NCBI RefSeq assembly: GCF_003859795.1
Contig: NZ_RQYI01000016.1
Location: 1-50,771 of the forward strand
Direction: 5' to 3'
Length of the DNA stretch: 50,771 bases
DNA from: Alloprevotella sp. OH1205_COT-284
GTDB taxonomy: Bacteria > Bacteroidota > Bacteroidia > Bacteroidales > Bacteroidaceae
A program made the position numbers and the translations under genes. The notes below the pieces were generated by a model that saw only the letters and a program-made list of their open reading frames with translations, ran no database searches and was not told the DNA's origin. This document shows, piece after piece, positions 1-9,055 of the stretch (position 1 is its first letter; each line of letters begins with the position of its first letter).

Positions 1-1
1 A

Positions 2-89
2 AAATCACGGGATTTTCCAAACAAAATTGTCCAATCCGAGAAAAAGAACGGATTGGACAATTTTATAAGAGGATTTTGCAGAGGTCTCA
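2..89. repeat. 88-bp terminal repeat, left copy (probable insertion-sequence end)
   Basis: Bases 2-89 are the exact reverse complement of 50684-50771. The repeat carries a perfect 16-bp hairpin (23-64) and ends with GCAGAGGTCTCA. VOC-family coding sequence starts right after it at 90. On the right, HipA-like coding starts right beside the other copy. One short sequence bordering two unrelated broken genes is what an insertion-sequence end would look like; the TCA triplet at each border would fit a TNA target. The family (IS5/IS1031-like by recollection) is a guess, and no transposase is present. Confidence 0.75.
23..64. terminator. Perfect 16-bp stem-loop inside the left terminal repeat
   Basis: AAAATTGTCCAATCCG (23-38) pairs without mismatch with 49-64 around a 10-base purine loop. 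The arms end in A4/T4, so it could stop transcription in either direction. In an insertion-sequence end this would block read-through. The same structure lies at 50709-50750. Confidence 0.5.
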
Positions 90-351
90 AGAATTGGAAA
101 AAGACACAACGCTGAATTATCAGCAGACATCCTTTTCTGGCATGACAATCAGCTATAACGCCACATCGGAGGAAGAAGTCGATGCCGTTATGCACGAAGC
201 CGAACGGCTCGGGGCAACCGTTGTGAAGCCTGCACAGAAAGTGTTTTGGGGCGGTTACAGCGGCTATTTCAAGGATTTGGACGGCTATGTGTTCGAGGTA
301 GCCTACAATCCTTTTTGGAAGATTGACAACGAGGGCAACCTCATCATGTGA
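90..351 (+). pseudogene. VOC (glyoxalase/bleomycin-resistance superfamily) protein, 5' truncated
   Basis: About 87 codons remain of a VOC-fold protein. Visible hallmarks are the FSGMTISYN strand, the EVD...A..LGA helix and the strongly conserved FWGGYSGYFKDLDGYVFEVAYNPFW end, typical of small single-domain glyoxalase-like proteins of about 130-140 residues. The N-terminal part is missing: upstream sequence is the terminal repeat, which stays open in this frame to the window edge but codes for nothing VOC-like. The first possible start in frame is TTG at 76, inside the repeat. The gene was probably cut by an insertion. It belongs to the A+T-rich block with the two genes downstream. Its substrate cannot be told. 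Confidence 0.75.
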
Positions 352-364
352 TTCGTCAGACGCA

Positions 365-1030
365 ATGACCAAAGAGCAGACAAAAACTTTTATTAATAGG
401 AATATAGAATTACAGAGCAAACGCTTGATTTTAAGACCGTGGCAGGAAAGCGATGCCGAAGCACTTTACAAGTATGCCTGCAATCCGAATATCGGTCCCA
501 TCGCAGGTTGGCCGCCGCACACGAGTGTAGAGAACAGCCGCGAAATCATTAAGAGCGTGTTATCTGCTCCGGAGACATACGCTGTTGTTCTGAAAGAGAC
601 AGGCGAAACAGTCGGCAGCGTAGGTATCATGACAGCAAGGAGTGAGATTCGCTCCGCAAGGATGACAGGCAGCGAATGTGAGATTGGCTATTGGATTGGC
701 GAGCCATATTGGGGACAAGGCCTGATTCCCGAAGCCGTCAGCGAATTGATTCGATATGCCTTTGAGAATTTGCAGATGACTACCATTTGGTGCGGATATT
801 TTGATGGCAATGAGAAATCAAAACGAGTGCAAGAGAAATGCGGATTCACTTACAGCCATACAGAATACAGCAAGCCCGTCCCATTGATGAATGACATTCG
901 CACAGAGCATTTCACCAAACTCACACAGGAAGAATGGAGAAATAATCAAGCTACTGTAAAGAAAAGTTCAACAAAACCTACTTCACAACCTAATGAAGGT
1001 GGTGGTTCAAACGAATACGATGGACTTTAA
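365..1030 (+). CDS. GNAT-family N-acetyltransferase, RimJ/RimL type
   Basis: A 221-residue protein. It starts with the typical TKRLILRPW-like strand (here SKRLILRPWQESDAEALY), has the acetyl-CoA pyrophosphate loop region in EIGYWIGEPYWGQGLIPEA, and continues with NEKSKRVQEKCGF, the usual helix and strand of this family. It therefore transfers an acetyl group from acetyl-CoA to an amine, perhaps a ribosomal protein N-terminus or a small molecule. The ATG at 365 is preferred; an in-frame TTG at 323 would overlap the VOC frame and adds residues without family similarity. The C-terminal 30 residues are low-complexity, rich in Lys, Ser and Thr. It is likely cargo of the mobile element whose integrases lie downstream. 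Confidence 0.8.
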   Translation: MTKEQTKTFINRNIELQSKRLILRPWQESDAEALYKYACNPNIGPIAGWPPHTSVENSREIIKSVLSAPETYAVVLKETGETVGSVGIMTARSEIRSARMTGSECEIGYWIGEPYWGQGLIPEAVSELIRYAFENLQMTTIWCGYFDGNEKSKRVQEKCGFTYSHTEYSKPVPLMNDIRTEHFTKLTQEEWRNNQATVKKSSTKPTSQPNEGGGSNEYDGL

Positions 1031-1111
1031 TCAAACTTGTGGGGCAATTGCCCACAAAAGGCATTTGCTCCATTTTCTTTCATAATCGAATAACAACTAA
1101 AAGAAAAAGAT

Positions 1112-1651
1112 ATGGCACGAGCGACAACAAAAGTTGATTTACTTGCATCTGCCAATGGGCAATTCGAGAAAATGTGGAAACTCATTGATAGTATGAGCGA
1201 GGAACAACAGGTGAGAACATTTGCTAAGGAAATGGTATCGGCTGGTAAAGAAGCACATTGGAGTCGGGATAAAAACCTGCGTGATGTTCTTGTTCATCTA
1301 TATGAGTGGCATCAGTTGTTACTAAATTGGGTAAAAGCAAACAGCAACGATGAACGTAAGCCATTTTTACCTGAACCGTATAATTGGAAAACCTATCCGA
1401 CAATGAATGTCGAGTTTTGGAAGAAGCACCAAAATACGCCATTGGAGGAAGCCAAAGCAAAGTTAAGAGAGAGCCACAAAGATGTAATGGTACTGATAGA
1501 GCAATTCTCCAACGATGAACTCTTTGCCAAAGGAGCACTCGCTTGGACAGGAACTTCCCCACTCGGATCTTACTGCGTTTCGGCAACTGCCAGCCATTAC
1601 GACTGGGCGATGAAGAAAATAAAATTGCATATCAAAACATCTAAGGGATAA
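1112..1651 (+). CDS. ClbS/DfsB family four-helix-bundle protein
   Basis: A 179-residue soluble protein matching the ClbS/DfsB (DUF1706) family over its whole length. Recognisable parts are LLASANGQFEKMWKLIDSM, DKNLRDVLVHLYEWHQLLLNW, the NWKTYPTMNVEFWKKHQ block and the C-terminal ASHYDWAMKKIKLH helix. ClbS protects colibactin producers by opening the cyclopropane warhead. Most family members lie outside toxin clusters and their roles are unknown, so resistance to an electrophile is only a possibility here. It sits between an acetyltransferase and integrases, as an accessory gene would, and converges on the integrases with a shared terminator. Confidence 0.8.
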   Translation: MARATTKVDLLASANGQFEKMWKLIDSMSEEQQVRTFAKEMVSAGKEAHWSRDKNLRDVLVHLYEWHQLLLNWVKANSNDERKPFLPEPYNWKTYPTMNVEFWKKHQNTPLEEAKAKLRESHKDVMVLIEQFSNDELFAKGALAWTGTSPLGSYCVSATASHYDWAMKKIKLHIKTSKG

Positions 1652-1689
1652 TGCAAAAGAAATCATTATAAATTATTTGCTATAAGAAA

Positions 1690-1722
1690 AGCTTGTTTCA
1701 TTAACTGGAACAAGCTCTTTTC
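1690..1722. terminator. Bidirectional terminator between the clbS-like gene and the integrases
   Basis: AGCTTGTT (1690-1697) pairs with AACAAGCT (1709-1716). The stem is flanked by A4 on the left and T4 on the right, so it can serve both converging genes. Confidence 0.65.
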
Positions 1723-1748
1723 TATATTCAAGTTATCTGCTCTCTTTG

Positions 1749-2912
1749 TTACATCACCCTCTCCATATCTCTTGCAATCTTTTGGTCAGTGATTTGGGCG
1801 TAGATTTGCGTGCTGGCAATAGACGAATGTCCCATCATCTTGGCAATGCTTTCTATCGGAATACCAGCCTCCAAAGTCAGCGTGCCGAAACTGTGGCGAC
1901 CGACGTGGTAGCCCAACGGAGTACGAATGCCACACGCCAAACCCACGGCTTTGAGATGGGCAAGTAGTTTGCCCTTGCTCATCGTATCAGGGAATATCTT
2001 GTAATCTTCCTTGCTCTTCTCCTTGGTGTAAAGCGAAAGTATCTGCTCCGCTATCGGGTGTAGTGGGATTAGGCTCTCGACTTCTGTCTTTTGACGTGTC
2101 TTGCGGATATACCGCTTCCCCTCGCTATTCGTTTCGATTTGCGAAACTCGCAGGCTCTGCAAGTCGGCAAACGCCAAACCTGTAAAGACGGAGAAAAGAA
2201 ACATCCTTCGGCTTAGTTCTGCCCCTTCGTCCTGCAACGGGAATGCCAAGAGCATTGCCACCTCCCCCTTGCTCAGGAAACGAGGTTTACGCTCTACGGC
2301 TTCATATTTCGCCCCCTCGAATGGATTGAAGCGTATCGTTCCCTGACTGACAGCTCGATACATCAATCGACTCAACCAACAGAGATGCTTGTTTATCGTT
2401 GCAGGAGCATAGCCCTCCTTCTTCAAATAAAAACGGTAATCATCAAAAAAGTCTGTCGCAAGAGCTGTTAGGGGAATATCCTCCTCTCCACGACTTCGCA
2501 CAAAGGTGTTGAGCTGTCTGTCGGAACACCGATTATTGCTATACGTTCCCTCGCTCTTACTTTCTCGTTGGGCTTTGAGTTCCTCCGAACTAAGAGCAAG
2601 AAGTGTTGTCGGAGTTCTCCCGATACCTTGCAGGTGGTTCTTCAGAAGCTCGGCACTCACTGCTCCATATTTATAGAGCAAGGTATTGTACCCTTGCTCG
2701 ATTTCCTCCCGAAAGGTTTGCAGGCGTTGGTTGGTCTTCTTGTCCGTTGTCTCTCCTCGATTCACACTCCAATCGTGAGGAAGGACACTTTCGCCTGTGG
2801 TTATCACTACGTTCGCTCCGTCAATGGTGATACGGCAAAGGATTGCCGTTGTGCCGTCCGCTTTAGTCTTGTTCTTATTGATATAGAATAGGGTTTTGAA
2901 TGTACTGCGCAT
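1749..2912 (-). CDS. Tyrosine-type site-specific integrase (second of a tandem pair)
   Basis: A 387-residue recombinase of the Bacteroides mobile-element type. The N-terminal Arm-binding part (about 1-95) starts FKTLFYINKNK; a SAM-like core-binding domain follows (about 110-205), then the catalytic domain. Catalytic elements seen are the lysine region KTRQKTEVESLIPL, the HxxR box in HVGRHSFGT, MMGHSSIASTQ, and tyrosine in IYAQIT. The position of the first catalytic arginine reads FTGLAFAD, with Ala, as is common in Bacteroidetes integrases such as those of the CTnDOT group. It lies 5 bases after the stop of the upstream integrase, so the two are probably cotranscribed. It should move the element carrying the genes to its left. 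Confidence 0.9.
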   Translation of the reverse strand: MRSTFKTLFYINKNKTKADGTTAILCRITIDGANVVITTGESVLPHDWSVNRGETTDKKTNQRLQTFREEIEQGYNTLLYKYGAVSAELLKNHLQGIGRTPTTLLALSSEELKAQRESKSEGTYSNNRCSDRQLNTFVRSRGEEDIPLTALATDFFDDYRFYLKKEGYAPATINKHLCWLSRLMYRAVSQGTIRFNPFEGAKYEAVERKPRFLSKGEVAMLLAFPLQDEGAELSRRMFLFSVFTGLAFADLQSLRVSQIETNSEGKRYIRKTRQKTEVESLIPLHPIAEQILSLYTKEKSKEDYKIFPDTMSKGKLLAHLKAVGLACGIRTPLGYHVGRHSFGTLTLEAGIPIESIAKMMGHSSIASTQIYAQITDQKIARDMERVM

Positions 2913-2917
2913 AGCTC

Positions 2918-4147
2918 TTATAGGGTTAAGGTTAGATTTTCAGTGAAAGAGAGAAACCGCTCGAACTCATCGAAGAGTTTCTTCGGGGTAACGTGGGCGT
3001 ATCGCTCGGTCGTTTGGATATTGCTATGTCCCAACATTCGGCTGACCGTTTCAATGGGAACACCACGTTCCAAGGTAATCAAGGTAGCAAAAGTGTGGCG
3101 ACCAACGTGTGCCGAAAGGGGAATGGAGATACCTGCCCGAAGTTGCAGGGCTTTGAGCTGAACAAGGTAAACTGAATAAGCAATGGGAGCAAAGAGCGTG
3201 GCACGTTCGTCAGATTGATACCGCTCTATCAAATGCACCGCTTCGGATAGGAGCTTCACACGGCAAAGGGTATTGGTCTTCTGTCTGCGGAACTTCAACC
3301 ACAAAGCTCCCTCATCATCCGTAAAGAGGTGTTCCCGATTAAGGGCAACCATATCGCAATAGGCAACACCCGTAAAGCAGGAAAAGAGAAAGAGATTACG
3401 AGCTGTTTCCAACTCCACTTCATACGGCTCAAAAGTCCAGGCTTTCAACTTATCCAATGAAGTTCTGTCCAAAGCACGAGGTTGTTTATTCTCACCTCGT
3501 TCTATTTCTACGTGAGCGAATAGTTGTCGCTCTGTCAAGCCCTCACGATATGCCAAACGGCAGACTTTCTTCACCGCCAAAGCCATCTTACGATAATAAC
3601 CTTGCGAATGTCCCAACTTTCCGACAGAGTAATGTTGCAAGCACTCCAAGAAATCTTCTTCAATCTGACCGAAAGAAATATCTGTCGTGTGGTACTTCTC
3701 ACAGACAAAGGCTTGCAAGTGTTTACGAGTAGTGTAGTAACTGTTTAAAGTCGTCGCCTTTATTTCTACACCCACCTTTTGCTCCATCTCCTTGACCATT
3801 CGGTCGTATCGTTCCAAAAAGGTGATTTGAGTTTGCATACTTCCTTGGAACTGCTCTTTGATGTCTGTCGCTGTAAAGAAAATCCCTCGCTCATAAAGAA
3901 CTCTATAAGCCGACTGCACCGAGAGAAGCAGACGTTCCAACTTGCCGTTCGTTACCACCGCTTCACGGCTCTTGCCGTTTAGTCTGCTCTCACGAGCATT
4001 CCATAACTTGGGGTCGCACGATAGCTTACAACTGAACTGCGCCATGGTTCGCCCGTACGTTATCCGCCCCATTATCGGAGCTTGCCCCGACTTGTCCAAT
4101 CCGCTCTTTTTCAGGTAGAGCAAAACCTTGAATTTGTCTGTTTGCAT
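2918..4147 (-). CDS. Tyrosine-type site-specific integrase (first of a tandem pair)
   Basis: A 409-residue integrase with the same layout as its neighbour but only distantly similar: Arm-binding N terminus (FKVLLYLKKSGLDKSGQAPIMGRI), core-binding domain with LQHYSVGKLGHSQGYYRKM, and a catalytic domain with FRRQKTNTLCRV, HVGRHTFATL, RMLGHSNIQTTERYAHVT. The first catalytic Arg is again absent (FTGVAYCD). Tandem integrases reading towards the cargo are known from Bacteroides integrative elements. The ATG at 4147 follows a TAACTTTG promoter element, and six GTTAC-type motifs lie upstream, possible arm-type binding sites. Because integrase genes usually sit next to an attachment end, the junction with chromosomal DNA probably lies in 4175-4550. 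Confidence 0.9.
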   Translation of the reverse strand: MQTDKFKVLLYLKKSGLDKSGQAPIMGRITYGRTMAQFSCKLSCDPKLWNARESRLNGKSREAVVTNGKLERLLLSVQSAYRVLYERGIFFTATDIKEQFQGSMQTQITFLERYDRMVKEMEQKVGVEIKATTLNSYYTTRKHLQAFVCEKYHTTDISFGQIEEDFLECLQHYSVGKLGHSQGYYRKMALAVKKVCRLAYREGLTERQLFAHVEIERGENKQPRALDRTSLDKLKAWTFEPYEVELETARNLFLFSCFTGVAYCDMVALNREHLFTDDEGALWLKFRRQKTNTLCRVKLLSEAVHLIERYQSDERATLFAPIAYSVYLVQLKALQLRAGISIPLSAHVGRHTFATLITLERGVPIETVSRMLGHSNIQTTERYAHVTPKKLFDEFERFLSFTENLTLTL

Positions 4148-4166
4148 ACGCTTCTGTTTTTATGGG

Positions 4167-4174
4167 CAAAGTTA
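4167..4174 (-). promoter_or_regulatory. -7 element of the integrase promoter
   Basis: On the minus strand this reads TAACTTTG, a match to the Bacteroidetes TAnnTTTG element, 20 bases before the integrase ATG. No clear TTTG -33 box is seen at the expected distance. Confidence 0.6.
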
Positions 4175-4328
4175 CCCGTTATCGAAGCGTTTTCAGCTAT
4201 GTAAAACCTTGTGTTACAAAGCATAAGCACCGTAATGACAGAAAGGATAGTTACCGAACACTCTTCTGTCGGTTACCTTCTCCTACCTCTTCGTTACCAT
4301 TCAAGGAATAGACTAACGATTTAGTAAC
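4171..4328. repeat. Cluster of GTTAC motifs upstream of the integrases
   Basis: GTTAC occurs at 4171, 4213, 4250, 4272 and 4293 and inverted (GTAAC) at 4324. The sites at 4250, 4272 and 4293 are 21-22 bases apart, that is on one face of the helix. This fits arm-type integrase sites or an operator, but that is inference. Confidence 0.4.
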
Positions 4329-4460
4329 GGAACTTCTGCATAAATCCACATCTTCTGCACTTTATCCCTCAATGCAAACCACCGAGACATGGCGCAAATC
4401 ACTCTCATTTCCATTTACTTACCTCTCTTCCTCTCTCTAATGCCCTTTCCTCTGATAGTT

Positions 4461-4543
4461 CCCTCTGAGCTAAAAATTTCTACCTCTGAGCTAAAAATTT
4501 CTACCTCAGAGCTAAATTTTTTTCCTCTGAGCTAAAAAAAAAC
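4461..4543. repeat. Four tandem copies of a 20-22-bp CTCTGAGCTAAAAATTT motif
   Basis: Units start near 4461, 4480, 4501 and 4524. The first two share CCTCTGAGCTAAAAATTT, the third has CTCAGAG, and the last runs into a poly-A tract. Related sequence (CTACCTCTGAG, CTACCTCAGAG) recurs inside palindromes at 15112-15153 and 36550-36591, so this is a dispersed intergenic repeat family. The interval 4148-4809 otherwise shows no gene. Confidence 0.65.
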
Positions 4544-4809
4544 GGCCTCCGGGCTGAGAGAATCTTTCTTTGATTTGAGAATGCGCCTCATTTGCGTTCC
4601 GGGCGTTTCCTTTTGATTTGAACGTGTTTTTCTCTTGGCCGGGAGGAGGTTTTGGGGAACGGGGAGCGTGTTCTTTCGTTTCGTTTGCCGGTCTTTCTGC
4701 CGCAGGCGGTCGGCGCGGCCGCGGGGGAGCAAACAGGGGGCGATTGTCAGGTGAAAAGTAAGTTTTGCCCGCATCAGACGGCTTCGGCGGCAAAAGGCGG
4801 CGTTTTTTC

Positions 4810-4840
4810 TTTGTTCGCCCACCCCTTTTCCGTACTTTTG
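4810..4840 (+). promoter_or_regulatory. typA promoter
   Basis: TTTG at 4810-4813, a 19-base spacer and TACTTTTG at 4833-4840 match the Bacteroidetes sigma-70-type consensus exactly. The start codon of typA is 29 bases downstream. Confidence 0.8.
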
Positions 4841-4869
4841 TTCCTCAGAACTCAACTTTTCATATTGAT

Positions 4870-6669
<1,800 letters not shown>

Positions 6670-6714
6670 CGCATCGACATCACGCAGCACAACGACCGAA
6701 AACAACGACCGAAC

Positions 6715-7710
6715 ATGGACATCAAAGCCTCTTGGATCGAAAAAGGATACGTCGACGAGCCCATACCGCCCGGCATCGACCTGAAAAGCGAAATACGACG
6801 CATCGCTCGCGAAAAAAACGCCATCATCCTTGCCCACTACTATCAGGAGGGCGTTTTGCAGGACATCGCCGACTTCGTGGGTGACTCTCTGGCCTTGGCG
6901 CAAAAGGCCGCCTCGACCGATGCCGACATCATCGTGATGTGCGGCGTGCACTTCATGGGCGAAACCAACAAAATCCTCTGTCCGGAGAAAAAAGTGCTCA
7001 TCCCCGACCTCAACGCCACCTGCTCGCTGGCCGAGAGCTGTCCGGCCGACGACTTTGCCGCTTTCGTCAAAGCCCACCCCGACCACAAGGTCATCTCCTA
7101 CGTAAACACCACCGCCGCCACCAAGGCCTACACCGACGTGGTCGTCACCTCGACCAACGCCAAGGAGATTGTGGAGTCTTTCCCCAAGGAGCAGCCGCTC
7201 ATCTTCGGGCCCGACCGCAACTTGGGAGCCTACATCAACAGCATCACCGGTCGCAACATGCTGCTGTGGGACGGCGCGTGCCACGTGCACGAACGCTTCT
7301 CCGTTGAGAAACTCATCGAGCTGAAACGCCTCCACCCCCAAGCCAAAATCTTGGCACACCCCGAGTGTCAAGCCCCCATCATCAAGCTGGCCGATGTCGT
7401 TGGCTCAACGTCGGCATTGCTGAAATATGCCGTTTCGTCCGAACACGACACTTTCCTCGTGGTCACCGAGAGCGGCATCCTCCACGAAATGCAACGCCAA
7501 GCCCCCGACCGCACGTTCATACCCGTCCCTCCCGACGACAGCACCTGCGGCTGCAACGAGTGCAACTTCATGAGGCTCATCACCCTGAGCAAGGTCTACA
7601 ACACCCTCCTCCACGAATGGCCGGCCGTCGAAGTCGATCCCGAACTTTGCGCCAAGGCCATACGCCCCATCGAGCGCATGCTCGACATCAGCCGCAAACT
7701 CGGATTGTAA
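6715..7710 (+). CDS. nadA: Quinolinate synthase NadA
   Basis: A 331-residue enzyme that condenses iminoaspartate with dihydroxyacetone phosphate to quinolinate in de novo NAD synthesis, using an oxygen-sensitive 4Fe-4S cluster. Visible features are ILAHYYQEGVLQDIADFVGDSL near the start, cluster-region cysteines at 103, 109, 218 and in the C-terminal CGCNEC (278-283), and the substrate-binding HPEC and GSTSALL segments. Length is normal for the compact Bacteroidetes/Firmicutes form. nadB and nadC are not in the window. It ends 46 bases before a strong stem-loop shared with the converging porT operon. Confidence 0.97.
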   Translation: MDIKASWIEKGYVDEPIPPGIDLKSEIRRIAREKNAIILAHYYQEGVLQDIADFVGDSLALAQKAASTDADIIVMCGVHFMGETNKILCPEKKVLIPDLNATCSLAESCPADDFAAFVKAHPDHKVISYVNTTAATKAYTDVVVTSTNAKEIVESFPKEQPLIFGPDRNLGAYINSITGRNMLLWDGACHVHERFSVEKLIELKRLHPQAKILAHPECQAPIIKLADVVGSTSALLKYAVSSEHDTFLVVTESGILHEMQRQAPDRTFIPVPPDDSTCGCNECNFMRLITLSKVYNTLLHEWPAVEVDPELCAKAIRPIERMLDISRKLGL

Positions 7711-7756
7711 ACCTCCTGCCCGTCGGCGCAAATGTAGGCCGGAAGGCAAAACCAAC

Positions 7757-7791
7757 AAAGCCCCCAAACGTGAGAAGCGTTTGGGGGCTTT
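7757..7791. terminator. Bidirectional terminator between nadA and porT
   Basis: AAAGCCCCCAAACG (7757-7770) pairs perfectly with 7778-7791 around a 7-base loop. Arms end in A3/T3. It separates converging genes. Confidence 0.8.
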
Positions 7792-7833
7792 GGCACAAGG
7801 TGTGGCGCGACGGCCGCAGGCAATATGGCCGGT

Positions 7834-8541
7834 TTATTCAAAGTAGAGGTTCAGAATGACCATGCCGGGAGTGGCGCGATCAATGCTCCGAGTGTAGACG
7901 AGCTGAGAGGGGTCGGTCAGATCGGGGCGGTGCCTTTGCAGCACGTCGGCGAGGCCGAAACAGAATTTGAGCTCGGGAATGAGCTTGAAGAAAGGCATGT
8001 AGAAATCGCAACCGAGGCCGATTTGTGCATAAGTCTGAAAGGGGCGCGTGCGGACGAGGGTGCCTTTGGAGGCAGTGAGATCGTACATGCCGGTAAGGCC
8101 GGTGACGACGTAGGGGCGGAAGTTGTTGAAACGAGGGGCGGCGATTTTGAGTTCGAGCGGAACGGCGATGTAGGCCGACTTCATGTCTTGCGTCGTTTCG
8201 CGGCCGTCGGCTTGATTGCGAAAGGTGATGTGTTTCGATCCGAAGTGCAGGCCGGGAGTGAGGCGCAGAGCGAAATTTCGGTGCAACCGCCATTCGCCGA
8301 GAATACCGGCCGAGAAGCCGAAGTTCTGACGGTCGTTTTCGCTCATCCACTGCGCACTGCCGTCGGGGACGATGAAGCCGTTGGGACGGAGGTGGAGGCT
8401 TTGGTCGTGCAGCCCGATGTGAAAACCATAGTGCCAGCGTCGCTCGTCGATGTAAGGCTTGTGTTGAATTTTGCGCTGCTGCGCGCCGAGGCTCGCCGCG
8501 ATGAGAAGGAGCAAAAGAGAGAGGAGAAGGCGTTGAGGCAT
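7834..8541 (-). CDS. porT: PorT-type outer-membrane beta-barrel protein (type IX secretion/gliding)
   Basis: A 235-residue protein with a signal peptide (MPQRLLLSLLLLLIAASLGAQ) followed by a small outer-membrane barrel: alternating aromatic strands such as WHYGFHIGLH, FGFSAGILGEWRL, SAYIAVPLELKI, GLGCDFYMPFF and the final aromatic residue in ILNLYFE. This fits PorT, an outer-membrane component needed for type IX secretion in Porphyromonas gingivalis. The position directly after gldH, another type IX/gliding gene, supports the call. Start chosen at 8541 because it gives a clean signal peptide 17 bases after gldH; a longer frame upstream reads through gldH in the wrong frame. Pore-forming and other Por/Gld genes are not in the window. 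Confidence 0.75.
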   Translation of the reverse strand: MPQRLLLSLLLLLIAASLGAQQRKIQHKPYIDERRWHYGFHIGLHDQSLHLRPNGFIVPDGSAQWMSENDRQNFGFSAGILGEWRLHRNFALRLTPGLHFGSKHITFRNQADGRETTQDMKSAYIAVPLELKIAAPRFNNFRPYVVTGLTGMYDLTASKGTLVRTRPFQTYAQIGLGCDFYMPFFKLIPELKFCFGLADVLQRHRPDLTDPSQLVYTRSIDRATPGMVILNLYFE

Positions 8542-8558
8542 GAGAGAGAGTTTGGAGA

Positions 8559-9047
8559 CTATCGCAGGGAGTAACCGATGTTGGCAATGCCGGGCACAAC
8601 CTCTTTGCGCATGATGTGGCGCACGTCGATTTTGCCGCGTGCTCCGCGCGGCAGGCGGAGCGAAGGTAGAGGGTGGGTGTACTGCCGAAGGGCGAGGCCT
8701 TCGGTGGTAGGGTGTCCGGAGGAGGTCATCAGGCGAAGGGTGAGGGTGTCGGCGGTGTGGAGCACACTGTCGCGCCGGGAAACGGAGGGGTGTGGGAACT
8801 GCCACGACTGACTGACAATGAGGACGATCGTCTGAAAGGGATAGACCGGAGCGGCTGTGGTGCGCAGGTGCAGGGTGGGGTGATAGGTGCGGCCTTGGGC
8901 GAGGGAGTCGACGGTAAACCCGATGTGTTCGCCCGTGTCCCAACCTTCGACGTCGGCCGACCGATAGGCAAAATAGACCTCGTCGCGGAGGCAGGCCGTG
9001 GTGAGAAGCAGGGAACAAAGCAGAAGAAAGAGCGGTCGGCGAAGCAT
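8559..9047 (-). CDS. gldH: Gliding-motility lipoprotein GldH
   Basis: A 162-residue lipoprotein. The signal peptide MLRRPLFLLLCSLLLTTAC ends in a lipobox with Cys19. The mature part has the GldH pattern: an early VYFAYRSADVEGWDTGEHIGF segment and the C-terminal RGKIDVRHIMRKEVVPGIANIGYSL. GldH is a periplasm-facing lipoprotein required for gliding in Flavobacterium and widely conserved with type IX secretion, also in non-gliding Bacteroidales. It begins 8 bases after the ricT stop and is followed by porT, so ricT-gldH-porT appears to be one operon. The ATG at 9047 is the only start that gives the signal peptide. Confidence 0.85.
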   Translation of the reverse strand: MLRRPLFLLLCSLLLTTACLRDEVYFAYRSADVEGWDTGEHIGFTVDSLAQGRTYHPTLHLRTTAAPVYPFQTIVLIVSQSWQFPHPSVSRRDSVLHTADTLTLRLMTSSGHPTTEGLALRQYTHPLPSLRLPRGARGKIDVRHIMRKEVVPGIANIGYSLR

Positions 9048-9055
9048 GGCAATAC

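Noticed and set aside
7834-9018. A longer version of PorT starting inside gldH
   Set aside because: The extension is Pro/Arg/His-rich shadow sequence, and the start at 8541 gives a proper signal peptide.
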